DNA of 64,000 nt from Trichobilharzia regenti (lineage: Eukaryota; Platyhelminthes; Trematoda; Strigeidida; Schistosomatidae): NCBI GenBank assembly GCA_944472135.2, contig OX235264.1, positions 89,786,319 through 89,850,318 on the forward strand, read 5' to 3'. The notes beneath the pieces are model-generated. The model was not told the origin of the DNA. It ran no database searches and saw only the letters and a list, made by a program, of their open reading frames with translations. How positions within the stretch are numbered: position 1 is the first letter of the stretch; each line of letters opens with the position of its first letter. The translations under genes were made by a program, and so were the position numbers. Positions 52,046-64,000 of this stretch are shown here, piece by piece.

Positions 52046-53338
52046 TTAAAACTCATCTTCCACAGTATGAGTGCTAATAATGCGCCGAATACGAGTGGCA
52101 AGCGACCAGACCAGGTTTCGTTTTCGACCAATAGGTACCCAGCTATAGAAATTTGTCAGTTGACCATTCCATAACAGCCTACGATAAATCGATCTCTTGA
52201 GAGTTCCATCGGTCCTTCTTGATAAGTTCACATCGAGGAAATGAATGCTAGACTCGTTCTCCATTTCGAGTGTGAATTTTATCGGAGGATGGGACTCATT
52301 AAATACATTTAATATATTATTCAGGTTACAATGAATATTACAAATAATAAAGGTGTCATCTACATACCTTTTATACATTTGAAAGCTTTGGATCATAGGC
52401 TTCAAGGAACCATTTTCTAGACTGGACATAAAAACGTCTGCAAGGAGAGGACCCAAGGGAGAACCCATCGCAATACCATCCTTCTGCCTGTAGATTGTTT
52501 CATTGAAAGTAAACTGTACATTCAGTGTACATCTCAAAAGTAGTTCTTTAAGATCTGTAGTAGGTATCCCTATGTTCAATTTGTTGTCTTCAATATATTT
52601 GCATATAAAACATATGGTCTCTGTCAGTGGAACGTTCGTAAATAAGTATTCTACATCCAAAGACAACATTTGTTTATTCGACGCATTTATATCCTGTATA
52701 CATTCAACAAATTGGAAGATGTCCCGAAGGGAATGATTAGATAGTTGCCCCCTGACTGGTTCGAGGATTTCAGCTAACCACCCAGCTACTGGATGATAGG
52801 GCGGTCCAGACATATCCAAGATAGGGCTAAGTGGAACTCCAGCTTTGTGTATTTTCGGTAGACCATACAGTCTTGGTATTAGAGATCCTGTTGGTCTGAT
52901 CTTTTCGTATAATTCTTCACGAATGAGATGATTGTTCTTCATTCTCTTTAAAGTATCGGTAAGTTGTTTCTCAATTAATTCCGTCTTGTTTTTCTCGTTC
53001 GGTTTCGAGAATTTACTGCTGTCTGAAAGTAGACATGACATTTTATCGATATAATCTTTGCGATCCATAATAACAACACCTGTACCCTTGTCAGGGCGTG
53101 TTAATAGTATATCGCTGTTATGCGTCAAAAGTTTAAGTTCTTCTTTGTGCTGTTTAGTAAGAAGACTTTGCATTTTTGGTCTAGCATTAAGGTATTGATT
53201 GCAGGAGTCCGTAATGGTAGATTTGAAGCATTGGAAATCCTGGTCTGATGATGGTGTGAGATCATAGGTTTGACTGAGTAAATTCTCAAACTGGACATGA
53301 GTATGTAGCTTGTTGATATTGACTCGAGTTTTGTCCAA
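52046..53338 (-). CDS. Penelope-like reverse transcriptase (family A), intact RT frame, endonuclease lost
   Basis: An open frame of about 430 codons with the complete RT. The N-terminal motif is RPDKGTGVVIMDRKDYIDKM, followed by RLYGLPKIHKAGVPLSPILD. Motif A is MLSLDVEYLFTNVPL, then QKDGIAMGSPLGPLLADVFM and YKRYVDDTFIICN (catalytic Asp pair), then FLDVNLSRRTDGTLKRSIYR. It stops artificially at the junction with the duplicated block at about 52045, so the connector and GIY-YIG domain are missing. The 5' end (about 53331) is joined head to head to the 3' part of another copy of the same family. There is no true start codon: the frame opens inside the junction. Confidence 0.8.
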   Translation of the reverse strand: MDKTRVNINKLHTHVQFENLLSQTYDLTPSSDQDFQCFKSTITDSCNQYLNARPKMQSLLTKQHKEELKLLTHNSDILLTRPDKGTGVVIMDRKDYIDKMSCLLSDSSKFSKPNEKNKTELIEKQLTDTLKRMKNNHLIREELYEKIRPTGSLIPRLYGLPKIHKAGVPLSPILDMSGPPYHPVAGWLAEILEPVRGQLSNHSLRDIFQFVECIQDINASNKQMLSLDVEYLFTNVPLTETICFICKYIEDNKLNIGIPTTDLKELLLRCTLNVQFTFNETIYRQKDGIAMGSPLGPLLADVFMSSLENGSLKPMIQSFQMYKRYVDDTFIICNIHCNLNNILNVFNESHPPIKFTLEMENESSIHFLDVNLSRRTDGTLKRSIYRRLLWNGQLTNFYSWVPIGRKRNLVWSLATRIRRIISTHTVEDEF

Positions 53339-54172
53339 GAGGGTGCAAGAACATTATCCTGCATGGCTACGAAAAGGTGGAAGTGGAGCAATAAGAAGCG
53401 CGACCATAGAACATCTGGTCGAAAATGATCACCCTATCTCTATAGCCTCCGGCTTTAAAGTCATCTACAAGGCAAAGAGCAATTTACCTAAATCCCTACG
53501 TACCCGACTCATCTGTATTGCTGAAGCTTTGGCTATCGAAACAGAAAAGCCAGATCTCTGTGTACAGAAAAAGTTCGTTCAACCCCTCCAACTCTCATGG
53601 TCTTAATCCCTCTATGCTAAAATATGATAATCCCCAATCATATTTTAGCTCTACCAATTTTTCATTTTGTCTATTCAATTTGTATACTCTTCCTTATTAA
53701 GTCAATTGTTATTATTACTATTCTCACTTTGAAATGTCCCCGGTATTATTTCACTTGTTCCACTTGTCATTCTAAATCAATTGTTTTTACAACGATAAAT
53801 TCTATGCTATTAAATTTCACACAATATTACGTAACGTTTTTGTTTTATTCGATTTGCCTACTAATCCTATAATTGCACATCCTTTTTCAAGTTCTATCCC
53901 TCCTATGAATTATTCTATATATGACATTAATCTGCTTTGCCACTTGACATTTAACTACGATTATAATCACAAACATTTTAGTTTTAATTGAACTTCATAT
54001 GATTATTATTATTATTTTGTGCATTCACACCTAAGATTCAATTCCCTCACCGGATATAACTTCTGATAAACCATATATATACGACTGTACAGCTTGATGA
54101 TAAATTCGTTGAAAAGAGTCTCTTCGCTGAATCAATTGTTTTGATTTTCTTAATGTTATAATGGGGATTTTG
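53325..54172 (+). pseudogene. Inverted PLE 3' end (family A) with GIY-YIG C-terminus
   Basis: The frame 53325-53605 reads LSKRVQEHYPAWLRKGG, then ATIEHLVENDHPISI and LICIAEALAIETEKPDLCVQ. It is the C-terminal half of the endonuclease in the opposite orientation to the RT at 52046-53338. The 3' UTR runs to about 54172 with the terminal phrase ATAATGGGGATTTTGCATG. A degenerate hammerhead-like fold lies at 54090-54129. Confidence 0.75.
54090..54129 (+). ncRNA. Degenerate hammerhead-like motif in PLE 3' end
   Basis: Stem I is CAGC/GCTG (54090-54093, 54126-54129). The core is TTGATGA (C3 to U) and GAA is at 54111-54113. Stem III AAGAG/CTCTT spans 54114-54124, with C17 at 54125. Stem II does not pair. 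The same stems I and III recur at 33405-33445. Confidence 0.4.
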
Positions 54173-54179
54173 CATGAGT

Positions 54180-54845
54180 CTATTTAACTGGCTCCATGAA
54201 TGCCCATAAGCTTTCATTCCCTCTGACGTGATCTCCTTCATGTCACCACTGGACATAAGCCTGATTCATAGCTTCCCAACGATGGCCTGGCGCGCGATGT
54301 CACGCCAAAATCTTCTCGGGGTTTGTCCTAATCATCTCCATTTCCTTGGGCACATCTGTTCAGTAATAGGTTCTTCATTGGTTCATTCCCAGAGATCTTT
54401 GTTGGTAATTCTTGCTGGCCAGCTGTTTTATACTCAGTATGCAGCAAAGACAGCTGTCAATCTGAGTCTTTACTCTGTTCATAACGCATTTCATGACGTG
54501 AAATCCTATGAACTATATTGAAGAACTGACCTGATATCAGTGGTGTAAATCCGAATCTTGTTCCTTATGCTTGGTTCAATAGAATTGCTGACTGAATTAA
54601 GATGAATTAAGATTTTTCTCCCTTTTCAGACTTTGCAGATGATGTCGTCATCACTTACGGTTGACAGTCTTTTGAAAGATGCTCCCAGATAGTTTGAGGA
54701 GGCGGCTTCTTTCAAATTCCTCCCGTTGACGGTGAGTGGAGCCTTCTGTACTTGGTTACTAATCTTCAATACTTGTCTTTTCCCTACTGTTGCTGCTCTT
54801 CTTAATAAAAGTTTACTCCTTAGTATTGTGCCATTTAAATTCATA
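54180..54845 (-). pseudogene. RTE-like 3' end, degraded
   Basis: On the minus strand there are remnants of the RTE C-terminal region (for example DIARQAIVGKL near 54270). An upstream segment contains LTVNGRNLKEAASSNYLGAS near 54660-54720. It is the RT end-connector that is also seen at 42170 (SVTINGRGLKEVTSLTHLS). Confidence 0.6.
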
Positions 54846-55339
54846 AATCACAAATAATTCCAATATTATTTACTTGGTTAATCCGTGTATATGTAATGCT
54901 TAACGGGGTTAAATTGGCATACATTTTCAAACTTCTCAAAACAGTTCATTCATGACAACGCCAAACGTCGAAATTTTGTGCATAGTGCAAAGATAGTGTC
55001 TTCATCACTAATTGATCTTTTATTCTTTTGACAAATATGGAGAATAATTATCATGGATTTCATAGGTGTCAATTAATCACAATATATGACAGATCTGCTT
55101 ATTTTAAATCCCATAATCATACCAGACAGAGGAGGTTGTACACCTCTCAATTTCTTAGTTTGTAATATCTGATGAATTACAATATATAAATTTATGCGGG
55201 TGTTGAAGAAAGGTGTAACATCCTTCTGAAAATTATAAACTCCATACATTCACTTTGTAAGACTTATATTGCGAAGCAACTAATTACAGTGATAAGTTCA
55301 TCTAACTTTGTCTGTAATAATTCCTCCCCCCTACATTAC

Positions 55340-55442
55340 TTCTGCTAAAAATGCGTGTATTGCATTTTTCAGCGTAACAGGTTATTAACCGAGCATATCG
55401 AATCATTTGAGTGAAGGCATTTGTTGTCGTGAATGTGTGATC
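55340..55442 (-). CDS. Candidate exon of unknown gene
   Basis: A strong acceptor (GATTTCTTTCAG) opens a frame reading DHTFTTTNAFTQMIRYARLI, then TCYAEKCNTRIFSR, before a possible donor (GTAATG). No family recognised. It could be an upstream exon of the membrane gene or of another gene. Confidence 0.25.
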
Positions 55443-55449
55443 CTGAAAG

Positions 55450-58400
55450 AAATCATCATTGACAACAAATATATTCAAACCACCATACATTTATACAATA
55501 ATGCACCGGGAGCTGTGTGGTAGGAAATAAAGACGAAATACTCACCTGCCTGAATACATCAGATAATTGAAAAAATCAATACAATATTTGTTCAATTTTT
55601 TGACAATTGTATATTTTATTTCAACTTAACCGACAAAATGCTCTGTTTTGTAGTTCTTCAACTCAGTTATGATCCAATGAATATACTGCTGATCGTTCAT
55701 TCCTCTACAGTGTATACGATGATTTTACAATTCAATAACAAATACTGTATGTTTTAGACATACGTCATACCATTGCTAATAACAATGATAACAGCAATAA
55801 TATTTTCGGATAATTGTGACGTGAACAACATTATTATTGTCGTCTCTTTATAATCAGAAGTAATATCAACTGTTCATAATGCAATAAAAGATGTTATACA
55901 CAGGCTACTCGAAGGTAACAGATCTGTGCTTGTGATCAATCTTTAAAAGGTCTGAATGTTCCATTTTACTTTTGATGTTTCAAAACAGTTTAATAACACT
56001 GAGGTTGTAATTATCGCTTTTACTTAGTAGCATTTTATCTGTTGAAATATCTGCAGTGTTTGAGTTTTTATTTTATAAGTGTATTATTTAACGAAGTCTT
56101 TGTTAGCTTAAGATTTATGCACATGAAATCAGATGAGTGTTTGAAACATCTGAGACCAGTAATTTTTCATTACCATTTTACATGTTTGAAACCAACCTGT
56201 GATCATGACTTCAACATTCATCTTTAATGTATAAAGGGTTGTTTTCACCATATTATCTTTATATTTTGTGGGTAAATTAATTAATTAATTAATTGTTTGA
56301 CACGTTAAAACATTTCGGTGAGCTATCAACTGACGAAGCTAATAGTGCAGTTGAATGACTTAGCTCATTATAAACACAGTTTCTGACTTGGTGTAAATGT
56401 TTGAAAACGTACACAGTTGTAAAGATGAAAATACAACCGTCACTGTGTGAACTGAAGAGCTGACTAATAAAGAAAATAATATTTATTTTCAATCGGTACT
56501 GTCAGCTGTAACCTAGCAAAATTCAACAGAACATCCGGTAATAAAGTGGAAGCCAATGCCTAATCTAATTTTACAAGATAATTTTCAATAAGGATGATAT
56601 ATTTGACACGATACTTTCACATGCATCTCTTGAGGAAACAATTCGGGTAGTTAAGTCAACGGATGTATTTCTGTGCATGAAGAAATCCGTGCTTACCTAT
56701 GTGACAGAAATGAGAAGGTTACAATGTTAAATACAAAGCGGTGAAAAATCACAAATACAATATCTTAGTACTTACAACTGTAAACAAGCCCATGGCGAAT
56801 ATAGTGAGAATCACTCACACCGATCAGTAGCGCTTTCTAGTCAAGATGAAGTGATGTAAATACTAAATGTTCGCTTCTCTGATTTCTGCCCGGTTGAGGA
56901 ATGAGATTACCAGTTTAACTCAGCTTAAATCATTCAAAATCTTATTAACTAGCTAAGATAGCTGTTAATTCAGGCAGTCGTATTCGTCGCTTTCGAATAA
57001 CAAAGTTTGTATTTGAAAATGACAGAATTATTTTTTGAGAAACGAAAATATTCAGCTTGCAATGTGTGATCAGACTTATGCATGAATGGTCAACACGAAT
57101 GCACACGAAACAATGTTATAGTTTATATTACTGATTGACTAACTGACATATGCAGTTGTAAATCACTAAACGTTCTTTTATTTTGATTACAGCTTGATTC
57201 CACACCGTATTTTCTTCGTAAGCATCCAGTTTTATCTTTGAAATCGACAGTGTCTAAATACATTTTTCAGAGTAAAGCCATTAATATCAAACTAAAATGA
57301 TATTTAGTAACGTTTCATTCAGGTTACTTCTCAAACAAACGTGAAAACTGGTCGCATTTTAATGGATCTAATCATAAGTAGTATGTTGCGAGGAAGTATA
57401 CGCGTGTTTTGATAGACTAGACTGCTGGTAATCAAGTCTCTGATAGTTCCTCATGTGATTAAGAATTTGTTTAGTGGTAGTATATCAGTGTGAAAAATAA
57501 GGCAATTGATTCTTAACCAAATTTATTTTCAGGTTATATTTGTTGTGAAATGACATCAGTCAGGGTTTCTATTGTTAATGGGTATTCAGTGTTTAGAGCT
57601 TTTGTCTAAAATTACGAATATTCAAGCTCCCTGCCTTTTTCCGAATTCACAGTGTTACTGGAAAGATGGAGAAAATTATTGTTGTAGATGATTTAGTCAC
57701 TATCAAGAAAGTTAGCATTTGAATGCCTGCCATCAACCAGTGACATAAATCTACAAACGATACTGAGCAAGTACATTTCAGACTGTAGTAAGGGTTTCAA
57801 AAGCAAAGCTCACAAAATAATTCAGCCATCCACGACAAAACTGGGTTTGCTAGCTTATGTAAGACAGCTCAACAACATTTGCTTCATATGACAGAGAGTG
57901 TTTTATGACTAACCAAGTTCTCACTGGAACTAATTCGTTCTCATCACAGGTGAATCTGGCCTCATTTTCTCGGTGGTGGTCATCAAATGAAGAGAAAACG
58001 TGTTTCAGTGGTTACTTCTGTTGTCCAACAAACTTTTGAATATACGTGAAATGTTTCTTCTTCACGAACCCGTAGGTCTAATTAGTCTCGACAGTGAATC
58101 TAGCCTTCGTATCTGTTTAAAATTCCCCTCCTTTTTTGAAAACATTCAAATTACTCACACAGTTCGTATATTTTTATATTTGTTAAGAAATCATCATTTG
58201 CAAAGAAACAATATCCTGTTCTATATTTTATTCAGATCCAACAGTAATATACACATCCATATTAATAAAGAGACTAATGGACATTCAGAAAAGTGCAGGT
58301 TTTTTTCAACATCGGATCAAGAAATCAAAGACCGAAGGAGTAGGTGTGAGGGCATTTTTAATGGATCACATAATCCAACATGTGTATATGATGCTACAAT

Positions 58401-59090
58401 AAAATAATATTGCTCAATGAATCGTCAGATATCAGACAAATGATCACAAATGAATTGAGGAGGATATGCAGTCTTGAATACCCACGTTTGATGTCAAAAC
58501 TGAATTTATTAAGGCATGCTTGATACGTTCATTTAAAGAAATAAAAACATCATTATGAATTACTTTTGTTACCGTTGTAATGGTATCACTATGCATATCA
58601 CTGCTAGGCATATAAAAACCCAACTGACCACTGTGCTGTTCGCTTATACGCATTATTTATCACTAATAGGAGAGTTATTAGCACGAGAAATACTTTCATT
58701 TTTTGGATTTATTCCCTTAAGCACCACACAGAATTATTTGCAGCCAGAGAAATACGATAACTCATTTGAAAATATTGTGATTGAAGTTTGAATTCAAGGA
58801 GAAGGTTGAGTCACTTAGGCAATCTAATATTAAGAAATTGAATTCCATCCAGAAGATAATCGCAGACAAAAAAGTGAGTTCTCTAACCACCTGAATCTAT
58901 TTTGGTTTTTATGATGAAAGTACACTACAAATACTTGAGCGCGCTACACTATGATCAAACTCCCGATAATTCCATCAGATGTTTAATAAATAAATCAACC
59001 TACTTAATAGTAGTATGAAATTCTGATAATAATTGTAAGTCTATTTACTGCAGAAGTTTTCAATATGCTATCTGATCAAGTTAGATAGTA
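55450..59090. other. Largely unassigned DNA
   Basis: A SINE 3' end in minus orientation lies at about 57192-57214 (CAGCTTGATTCCACACCGTA). A splice-flanked ORF near 56776-56840 (minus) and a 135-codon frame at 58000-58407 have no recognisable family. Nothing else is supported. Confidence 0.3.
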
Positions 59091-59099
59091 ATATAAAAT

Positions 59100-61450
59100 C
59101 AATAAAATGGACATAGAAGTTCAATTTGGAAACATTCATGCTCAGGCAGCAAACTCGTTGCCTTCATCAGATGAGGACATTAAGAGATTTAAGGCAACTT
59201 CGGTTGGTTAATTTTTACAAATACATAAATGGTAGGGGTAATACAAAGGGTATTTTAAACAAAAGGCACCAGGAGGCTTTGACGAAATTGAAAGCAAGTG
59301 AGAATATAGTGATCTGCTGAGAGGAAAAAGGCTCAGGCGTTGCTACTATGGATAAGTCTGATTACACTAGCAAAATGGAGACTTTATTAAATGATGTATA
59401 CAAATTTCAGAAACCAACATCTAAGAAACATGCAATGGAGAGGACTGAGAGACAGTTGACAGAGTCTTTAAAAACGTTGAAACAATAAGGCCATATTCCA
59501 CCTGCCTTGTACGAAGTACTAAAACCTGTAGGCACGGTGTAATCCGAAATACGACTTATCAAAGATTCATAAAAACGGCTTGCCACCTAGAACAGTCTTC
59601 GATATGTCTAGCTAACTATACCATCCAAATGCGAAATGGTTGGTAGAACTTTTACAACCGTTACACAAGAAGCTTCTGTTAAATAACAAAGAATGGACCA
59701 AGGAACTAGATATGTAGGACAAACACATGATAATACTGGATGAATCTCTCTTACTAACCAATTTGCCTTTGATGGAAACAACTGATAATATAGGCAATGA
59801 ATTGATAAAGCAAGGTGTAGAAATTGGGATTCCCGTGTCTTCCCTAAAGGAACTTCTTTTATGGTTTGCAATGAACGTAAATTTCCTGTTCAATGAAGAA
59901 ATATATAGACAACCTGATGATGTTTCCATGGGATCACTCCAGGCCCAATCCTAGCAGAATTTTTCTTAGCCAAACTAGAGAATGGTCCTATTAAAGACAT
60001 AATATATATAATCTTGATTTCTATTGCCGATATGTTTATGACACATTTATGGTTGTTAAGAAAGAAAATGAGGTCAAAGGCATATTGAATAAGTTCAGTA
60101 GAGCACATTCAAACACAAGCTTCACTAAGGAAGGAGAAGAAAATGACTCTATTCCGTTTTGGGACGTCCTAATGACTAAACGAACAGATGGAACACTATG
60201 TAGACGTTTGTATAGAAAACCTTCTTCCACTGGACAATATACTCACCTCCTGAGCTCTGTATCTCTACAACACAAACGTTATCTGGTTAGATGTCTGGTT
60301 CATTAGGCCAGGGTTACCTGCTCAAATGCAACAATGAACGAAGAACTCAGTAATATTCACGATCTACTCTGTAGAGACGAATATCCAAATCAATTTGTGA
60401 ACAAACACATGAACTAAGAAACTAAAATGTCGAAGTTGCTCACTGTACCCAAAAGCTCAGTCTCCCTAAGGTTACAGTACACGGGTTATGACAGTAGTGA
60501 CATCTTATCACAACTTCCAAGAATGGCCTACAAAAGGACTTACAAGACAGCTAAGATATGCCCTGTATTCACTAGCTGACCAATACTTAGTTGAAGAAAT
60601 GAAGACAGACTGCCTTGTTTTGCCACTTCCATATGTGTTTACCAGTTGAACTGGCCGTGTGGAGCTACTTACATATATCGTACGATCAGGCAAGTTCACT
60701 GTCGAATTTCTGAACATCTTCCAAACTTTGTTTGGCAAAGGTCTGAATAAAGGTATACGCAGCTAACTGCTGGTTCATCTCGTCGATACTGGACATCAAA
60801 TCGACTCTAGCAAAGCTTTTAAAATTATTTATCGCATATCATCTAAGCTCCCGCATGGTCTACGAGTACGACTTTAACATACAGCAGAGTTTTCGGAATC
60901 ATCTGAACAAGCCAAATCTGTGTTTTCAAAATAAATTTGTTCAGCACCTTTTTTTGACATGGCCAAATACATAATATATATATCAAGATTTAAGAAACAG
61001 TCTTCCCCTCCCCTTGTAACTGTCTTTTGACTTCGTAAAGTTTTACAATTTTTACAGTTCTAGCTAATTCTATTAACTTGTTTGTAATTCACGTAACTCC
61101 TCTGAGTCATCCTGTTCTTCCTAATCATCTTTATTTTACGGATTTCTTGAATATGTAATAACTTGTCGCCAACGCCTAAGAAACTTGTGTTCCGTTGTCA
61201 GTTTTCACCCCTCCATTAAAACTTAGATATCCTGTTACTAGCATCCATTAGTCATTTGTTTTGATGACTTTTGACCTCTTAATTTCATCCTACACTATGC
61301 ATAAAAGTGATTGGATAAGATAACCACTTGATTAATAAACATTCTAATGTTAAAAACTATATATTAGTGTAGAGCTGATTATGAGGAATTAACTGAGAAG
61401 GAATATATTTCTTCGCTTCATCTGTTGTTTTTTTTATAAATGCGTCAATG
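59100..61450 (+). pseudogene. Degraded Penelope-like element (family B)
   Basis: Successive frames match family B. These are ATMDKSDYTSKMETLLNDVY near 59346-59405, EIYRQPDDVSMGS at 59900-59940, IPFWDVLMTKRTDGTLCRRL near 60150-60210, and a GIY-YIG remnant with CGATYIYRTIRQ near 60657-60700. The 3' UTR ends near 61450 (TGCGTCAATGGGGATTTGG), with a decayed hammerhead-like fold at about 61388-61433. Many stops and frameshifts. Confidence 0.7.
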
Positions 61451-61494
61451 GGGATTTGGAAAATACTGCCTTACCACTATTTGGTTGAGCAATG

Positions 61495-61518
61495 TTTGGT
61501 GAGCCTTTAGAGGCTAAA

Positions 61519-61558
<40 letters not shown>

Positions 61559-63560
61559 TTTACTTTATTCCAAAAACAGTACTTGTGATACAGAATGGAA
61601 TTTCCAGCACTCATCACAATATTGCATCTAATTTCCTCAAATTATAAATAAAATTAATCACACAGAAAATTTTTCACATTTACAATAGAGGTAGTGTCAA
61701 AAACATGCAGCATATAAAATGGAAATAGCAATAATAATGATAACAGCTAGGGTAATAATAATAATGCAAGTGAAAATTGCCGTGGGCTTGTTACACATAG
61801 TGTTATCAATGCGGCATAGAAATCCTACCGTGTTTAACAATAATAAATATAATGTTCTCTTCACATGATATGGTGAGGGGAAAAACAAAGATTACAGCAG
61901 TCATAGAAATAAGTTGGTGTTTGCAATTATGAGAGTAAAACAAAGAAGTAACAGGATCATAAATATAATAGAAATAGAAAAGTAAAACTTGAAGGTATAT
62001 AAGGATGGATGGATGTGGTAAATTGTTTATTTACTAGATGAAAAAAGTTAGTTAACTGTTGCCTGACACTATTTTCACCACATAAAATACGTTCCAAGTA
62101 TGGTATCATAGAATTTCTATACTAAGACGTGCGAGCATACAGTTTTATGAAGTTACTCCTTGTTCTACCTGAGGCGGAGATGCAAGGTGAAAGGAAGCTG
62201 AGGGTAAAGTGGATGCTCCAAGTCAGACAAAATCCCTCTAACAAATTTATTGCACGAAGTCAAGTGCCTGTCAATAACAACATTAACTATGTGGTCCACT
62301 GGGACACCACCCACCTCACTGACCGTCTTCAGCATTCTATGAATTGTGACATGGTCTTTTTTAAGCAAACCAGGAAACAATAAGGGTGAACAATAAAGAA
62401 GGATAGGTAGGATGCAAAAGTTTATGAACTGTAAGAGGAGGGGTTGAGTTATACCCGAATGCCTTATCTTCTTAATGTAAAATGTCAGGCGGAATATTTT
62501 ACTGAAGATCGCTAAAACATGGAAAGACCAGGAGAGATCAGAAGAGAGAATAAGTCCAAGATACGTAGTTTCTGATTTGATTCTTATATCATTGTCGTCA
62601 ATCTTACAACTGTCATGAGAATCGATGACTTCTTTTAATTGTATTTACATCTTAAGCTGAAATTGACAGTTTGACATTTAGAAGGATTCAGTGTAAGACC
62701 GTTAGACTCAGACCATATACTGACTCCCGACAGAAAGCTATTTATTTTGGTACAATCTAGCTGGGAGTTAACAGCCATTGAAACTGTTAAATCATCAGCG
62801 TACTTCATCAGATTGAGGCAAGTCATGCAAAAAGAAAGAAAAAAGAAAAGGAGAAAGGGTAGCGCCTTGAGGGACACCAGCTTCAGTAGGCAATGAAGTG
62901 GAAGACTTCCCTTTACACACGGTGTACTGCTTTCTTTCTGAGAAATAGGAATATAACCAGTTCACAGCATAACATTCTGTTTGACTTGCAGCAAGTTTAT
63001 TAAATTAAATGTCCCTAGGGACCAATACAACGGTTTTAGTGTTTTCCGCCATCTTTCTTAAGTTCTTAGGGCTGTTGATAAGTGTGTGAACATTTAATGC
63101 ATTTATAAGTCAGGATCTATTGATAACTTGTTTAATTCACCAATAAGGCGTTTGCTCAGCACAAAGGCACATAGACATAAATCATTCAGTTGAAACGGCC
63201 AATTAAGAATTAAATATATGCTAAAGCTAATATGAGGAGTGAAGTCAACCGCCGTGTTAGGATGCAGTTCTACACTGGAGAATTTATGTATTGTAAAACC
63301 TAGGGATAAGGTGTACTCTTTATAAGTCATTATCAAGTTAGGATGTTGCGTTAATACGTTGATATGGGTTCGCTCAATAAGTCGCGAACGAAACGTCACC
63401 CAGATTTTATTATCTTTAAACTGTATTTTGCATGAAATAAACTCAACCAAAGTTGTGCCAAAGTGTGCACCATTTGAGGTGAGGTACTTGTTATGTACTG
63501 GTCGAGAATTTAATAGTCCTGACGCAAGAAAGACGGAAATCAGAAGACCACTAGGTTTGA
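61495..63560 (-). pseudogene. CR1/SR1-like non-LTR retrotransposon, 5'-truncated
   Basis: On the minus strand RT is readable. NWLYSYFSERKQYTVCKGKS and EAGVPQGATLSPF lie near 62960-62850. Next come LMKYADDLTVSMAV (catalytic YADD) and IWSESNGLTLNPSKCQTVNF at 62877-62640. The C-terminal part (62380-62165) has LKKDHVTIHRMLKTVSEVGG. The 3' end is the AAT run at 61509-61556. An earlier segment at 63450-63103 is open but unassigned. Frames are broken at several points. Confidence 0.7.
61509..61556. repeat. AAT microsatellite at the 3' end of the CR1-like element
   Basis: About 16 AAT units, on the element's own strand ATT, directly after its 3' end. A typical LINE tail that has expanded. Confidence 0.8.
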
Positions 63561-63569
63561 GATGATACT

Positions 63570-64000
63570 TCTATTTTCCAAACACAAGGAGAATCAAAAT
63601 ATGTCACACAAGAGTGTGAGAGCAAAATATAAGAATGTCCGAACAAGTGTGTGAACACAAGTGTGTGAGCGAATATTCAAAATGAACAAATCAATAGACA
63701 GTCTTAACATGATTGGCTAATTATAATGGAATATCGATCCATGTATACATAGTAAAATATAACCGACTGTCAAACAAACACACATATTATATGGATACAT
63801 ATCAGTACTGCGTATAAATTTCAGTGTACTTGGTCTGCCGATTCCATTTATTCTGAAATTTCTATGCATACAACCCAACTAGCCCTTCTTGGAGCGAATC
63901 ACATGTACTGTATATTCTATATGAAGGAATACAAAACATTATTATCGAACTGGCATTTAATCGAGAACAAATTATACATTTTGACCAATGTCTAAATACA
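63570..64000. other. Unassigned DNA to the window end
   Basis: Short degenerate repeats of GTGTGTGA/AAGTGTGTGA lie near 63609-63672. No gene recognised. Confidence 0.3.

Noticed and set aside
55557..55610. Frame KKLNKYCIDFFNYLMYSG before a GTGAGT, suggestive of a tetraspanin first helix
   Set aside because: No start codon or acceptor upstream, and its phase does not fit the downstream exon at 55442; the similarity is too short.
58000..58407. 135-codon open frame
   Set aside because: No recognisable motif, no splice context and an ordinary length for AT-rich DNA; not called as a gene.
1..64000. CRISPR arrays, rRNA genes or bacterial operons
   Set aside because: No regularly spaced repeats, rRNA motifs or Shine-Dalgarno-linked ORFs; introns and retroelements mark this as eukaryotic.

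Overview
This window looks like a flatworm genome, most likely Schistosoma. It is AT-rich and almost entirely retroelements. It carries tRNA-headed short elements with hammerhead ribozymes (a schistosome Sm-alpha type and a second family). It also carries many Penelope-like elements (PLEs; reverse transcriptase plus GIY-YIG endonuclease), RTE/SR2-like and CR1/SR1-like non-LTR elements, and one compact LTR element. Family names come from protein and motif recognition only; no search was run.

Host genes. (1) A complete alpha-tubulin gene on the + strand (45228-47087) has an intron directly after the ATG, a TATA box and CCAAT boxes. Its isotype is divergent: lysine 40 and the usual acidic tail are missing. 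(2) On the - strand I reconstruct part of a polytopic membrane-protein gene from six splice-flanked exons between 23093 and 3596. Their phases match at every junction. The protein weakly resembles the TMBIM (Lifeguard/Bax-inhibitor-1) family. The introns, up to about 6 kb, are filled with transposons. Its N-terminal exon was not found.

Layout. 0-12 kb: SINEs, PLE remnants and the last exons of the membrane gene. 12.2-13.4 kb: an LTR element with identical LTRs that keeps only a gag start fused to an integrase end. 13.5-23 kb: membrane-gene exons, RTE copies, and a 1.9 kb foldback carrying different SINEs in its two arms. 24-34 kb: several PLE copies, one nearly full length. 34-39 kb: Sm-alpha and second-family ribozyme elements, a solo LTR and a near-perfect Sm-alpha palindrome. 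39.5-41.5 kb: a PLE with an open reading frame between long inverted copies of its own 3' end. 41.5-45 kb: RTE and PLE debris. 45-47 kb: tubulin. 47.5-52 kb: a recent inverted and permuted duplication. 52-54.2 kb: a PLE with an intact RT frame and a head-to-head 3' end. 54-64 kb: RTE, PLE and CR1-like remnants.

The recurring theme is self-cleaving RNA and foldback DNA. Hammerhead folds occur in tRNA-headed repeats, sometimes as head-to-tail dimers, and degenerate ones occur near the 3' end of several PLE families. One PLE fold has the core pair C3-G8 swapped to G3-C8. Several PLE copies begin with an inverted copy of their own 3' end.
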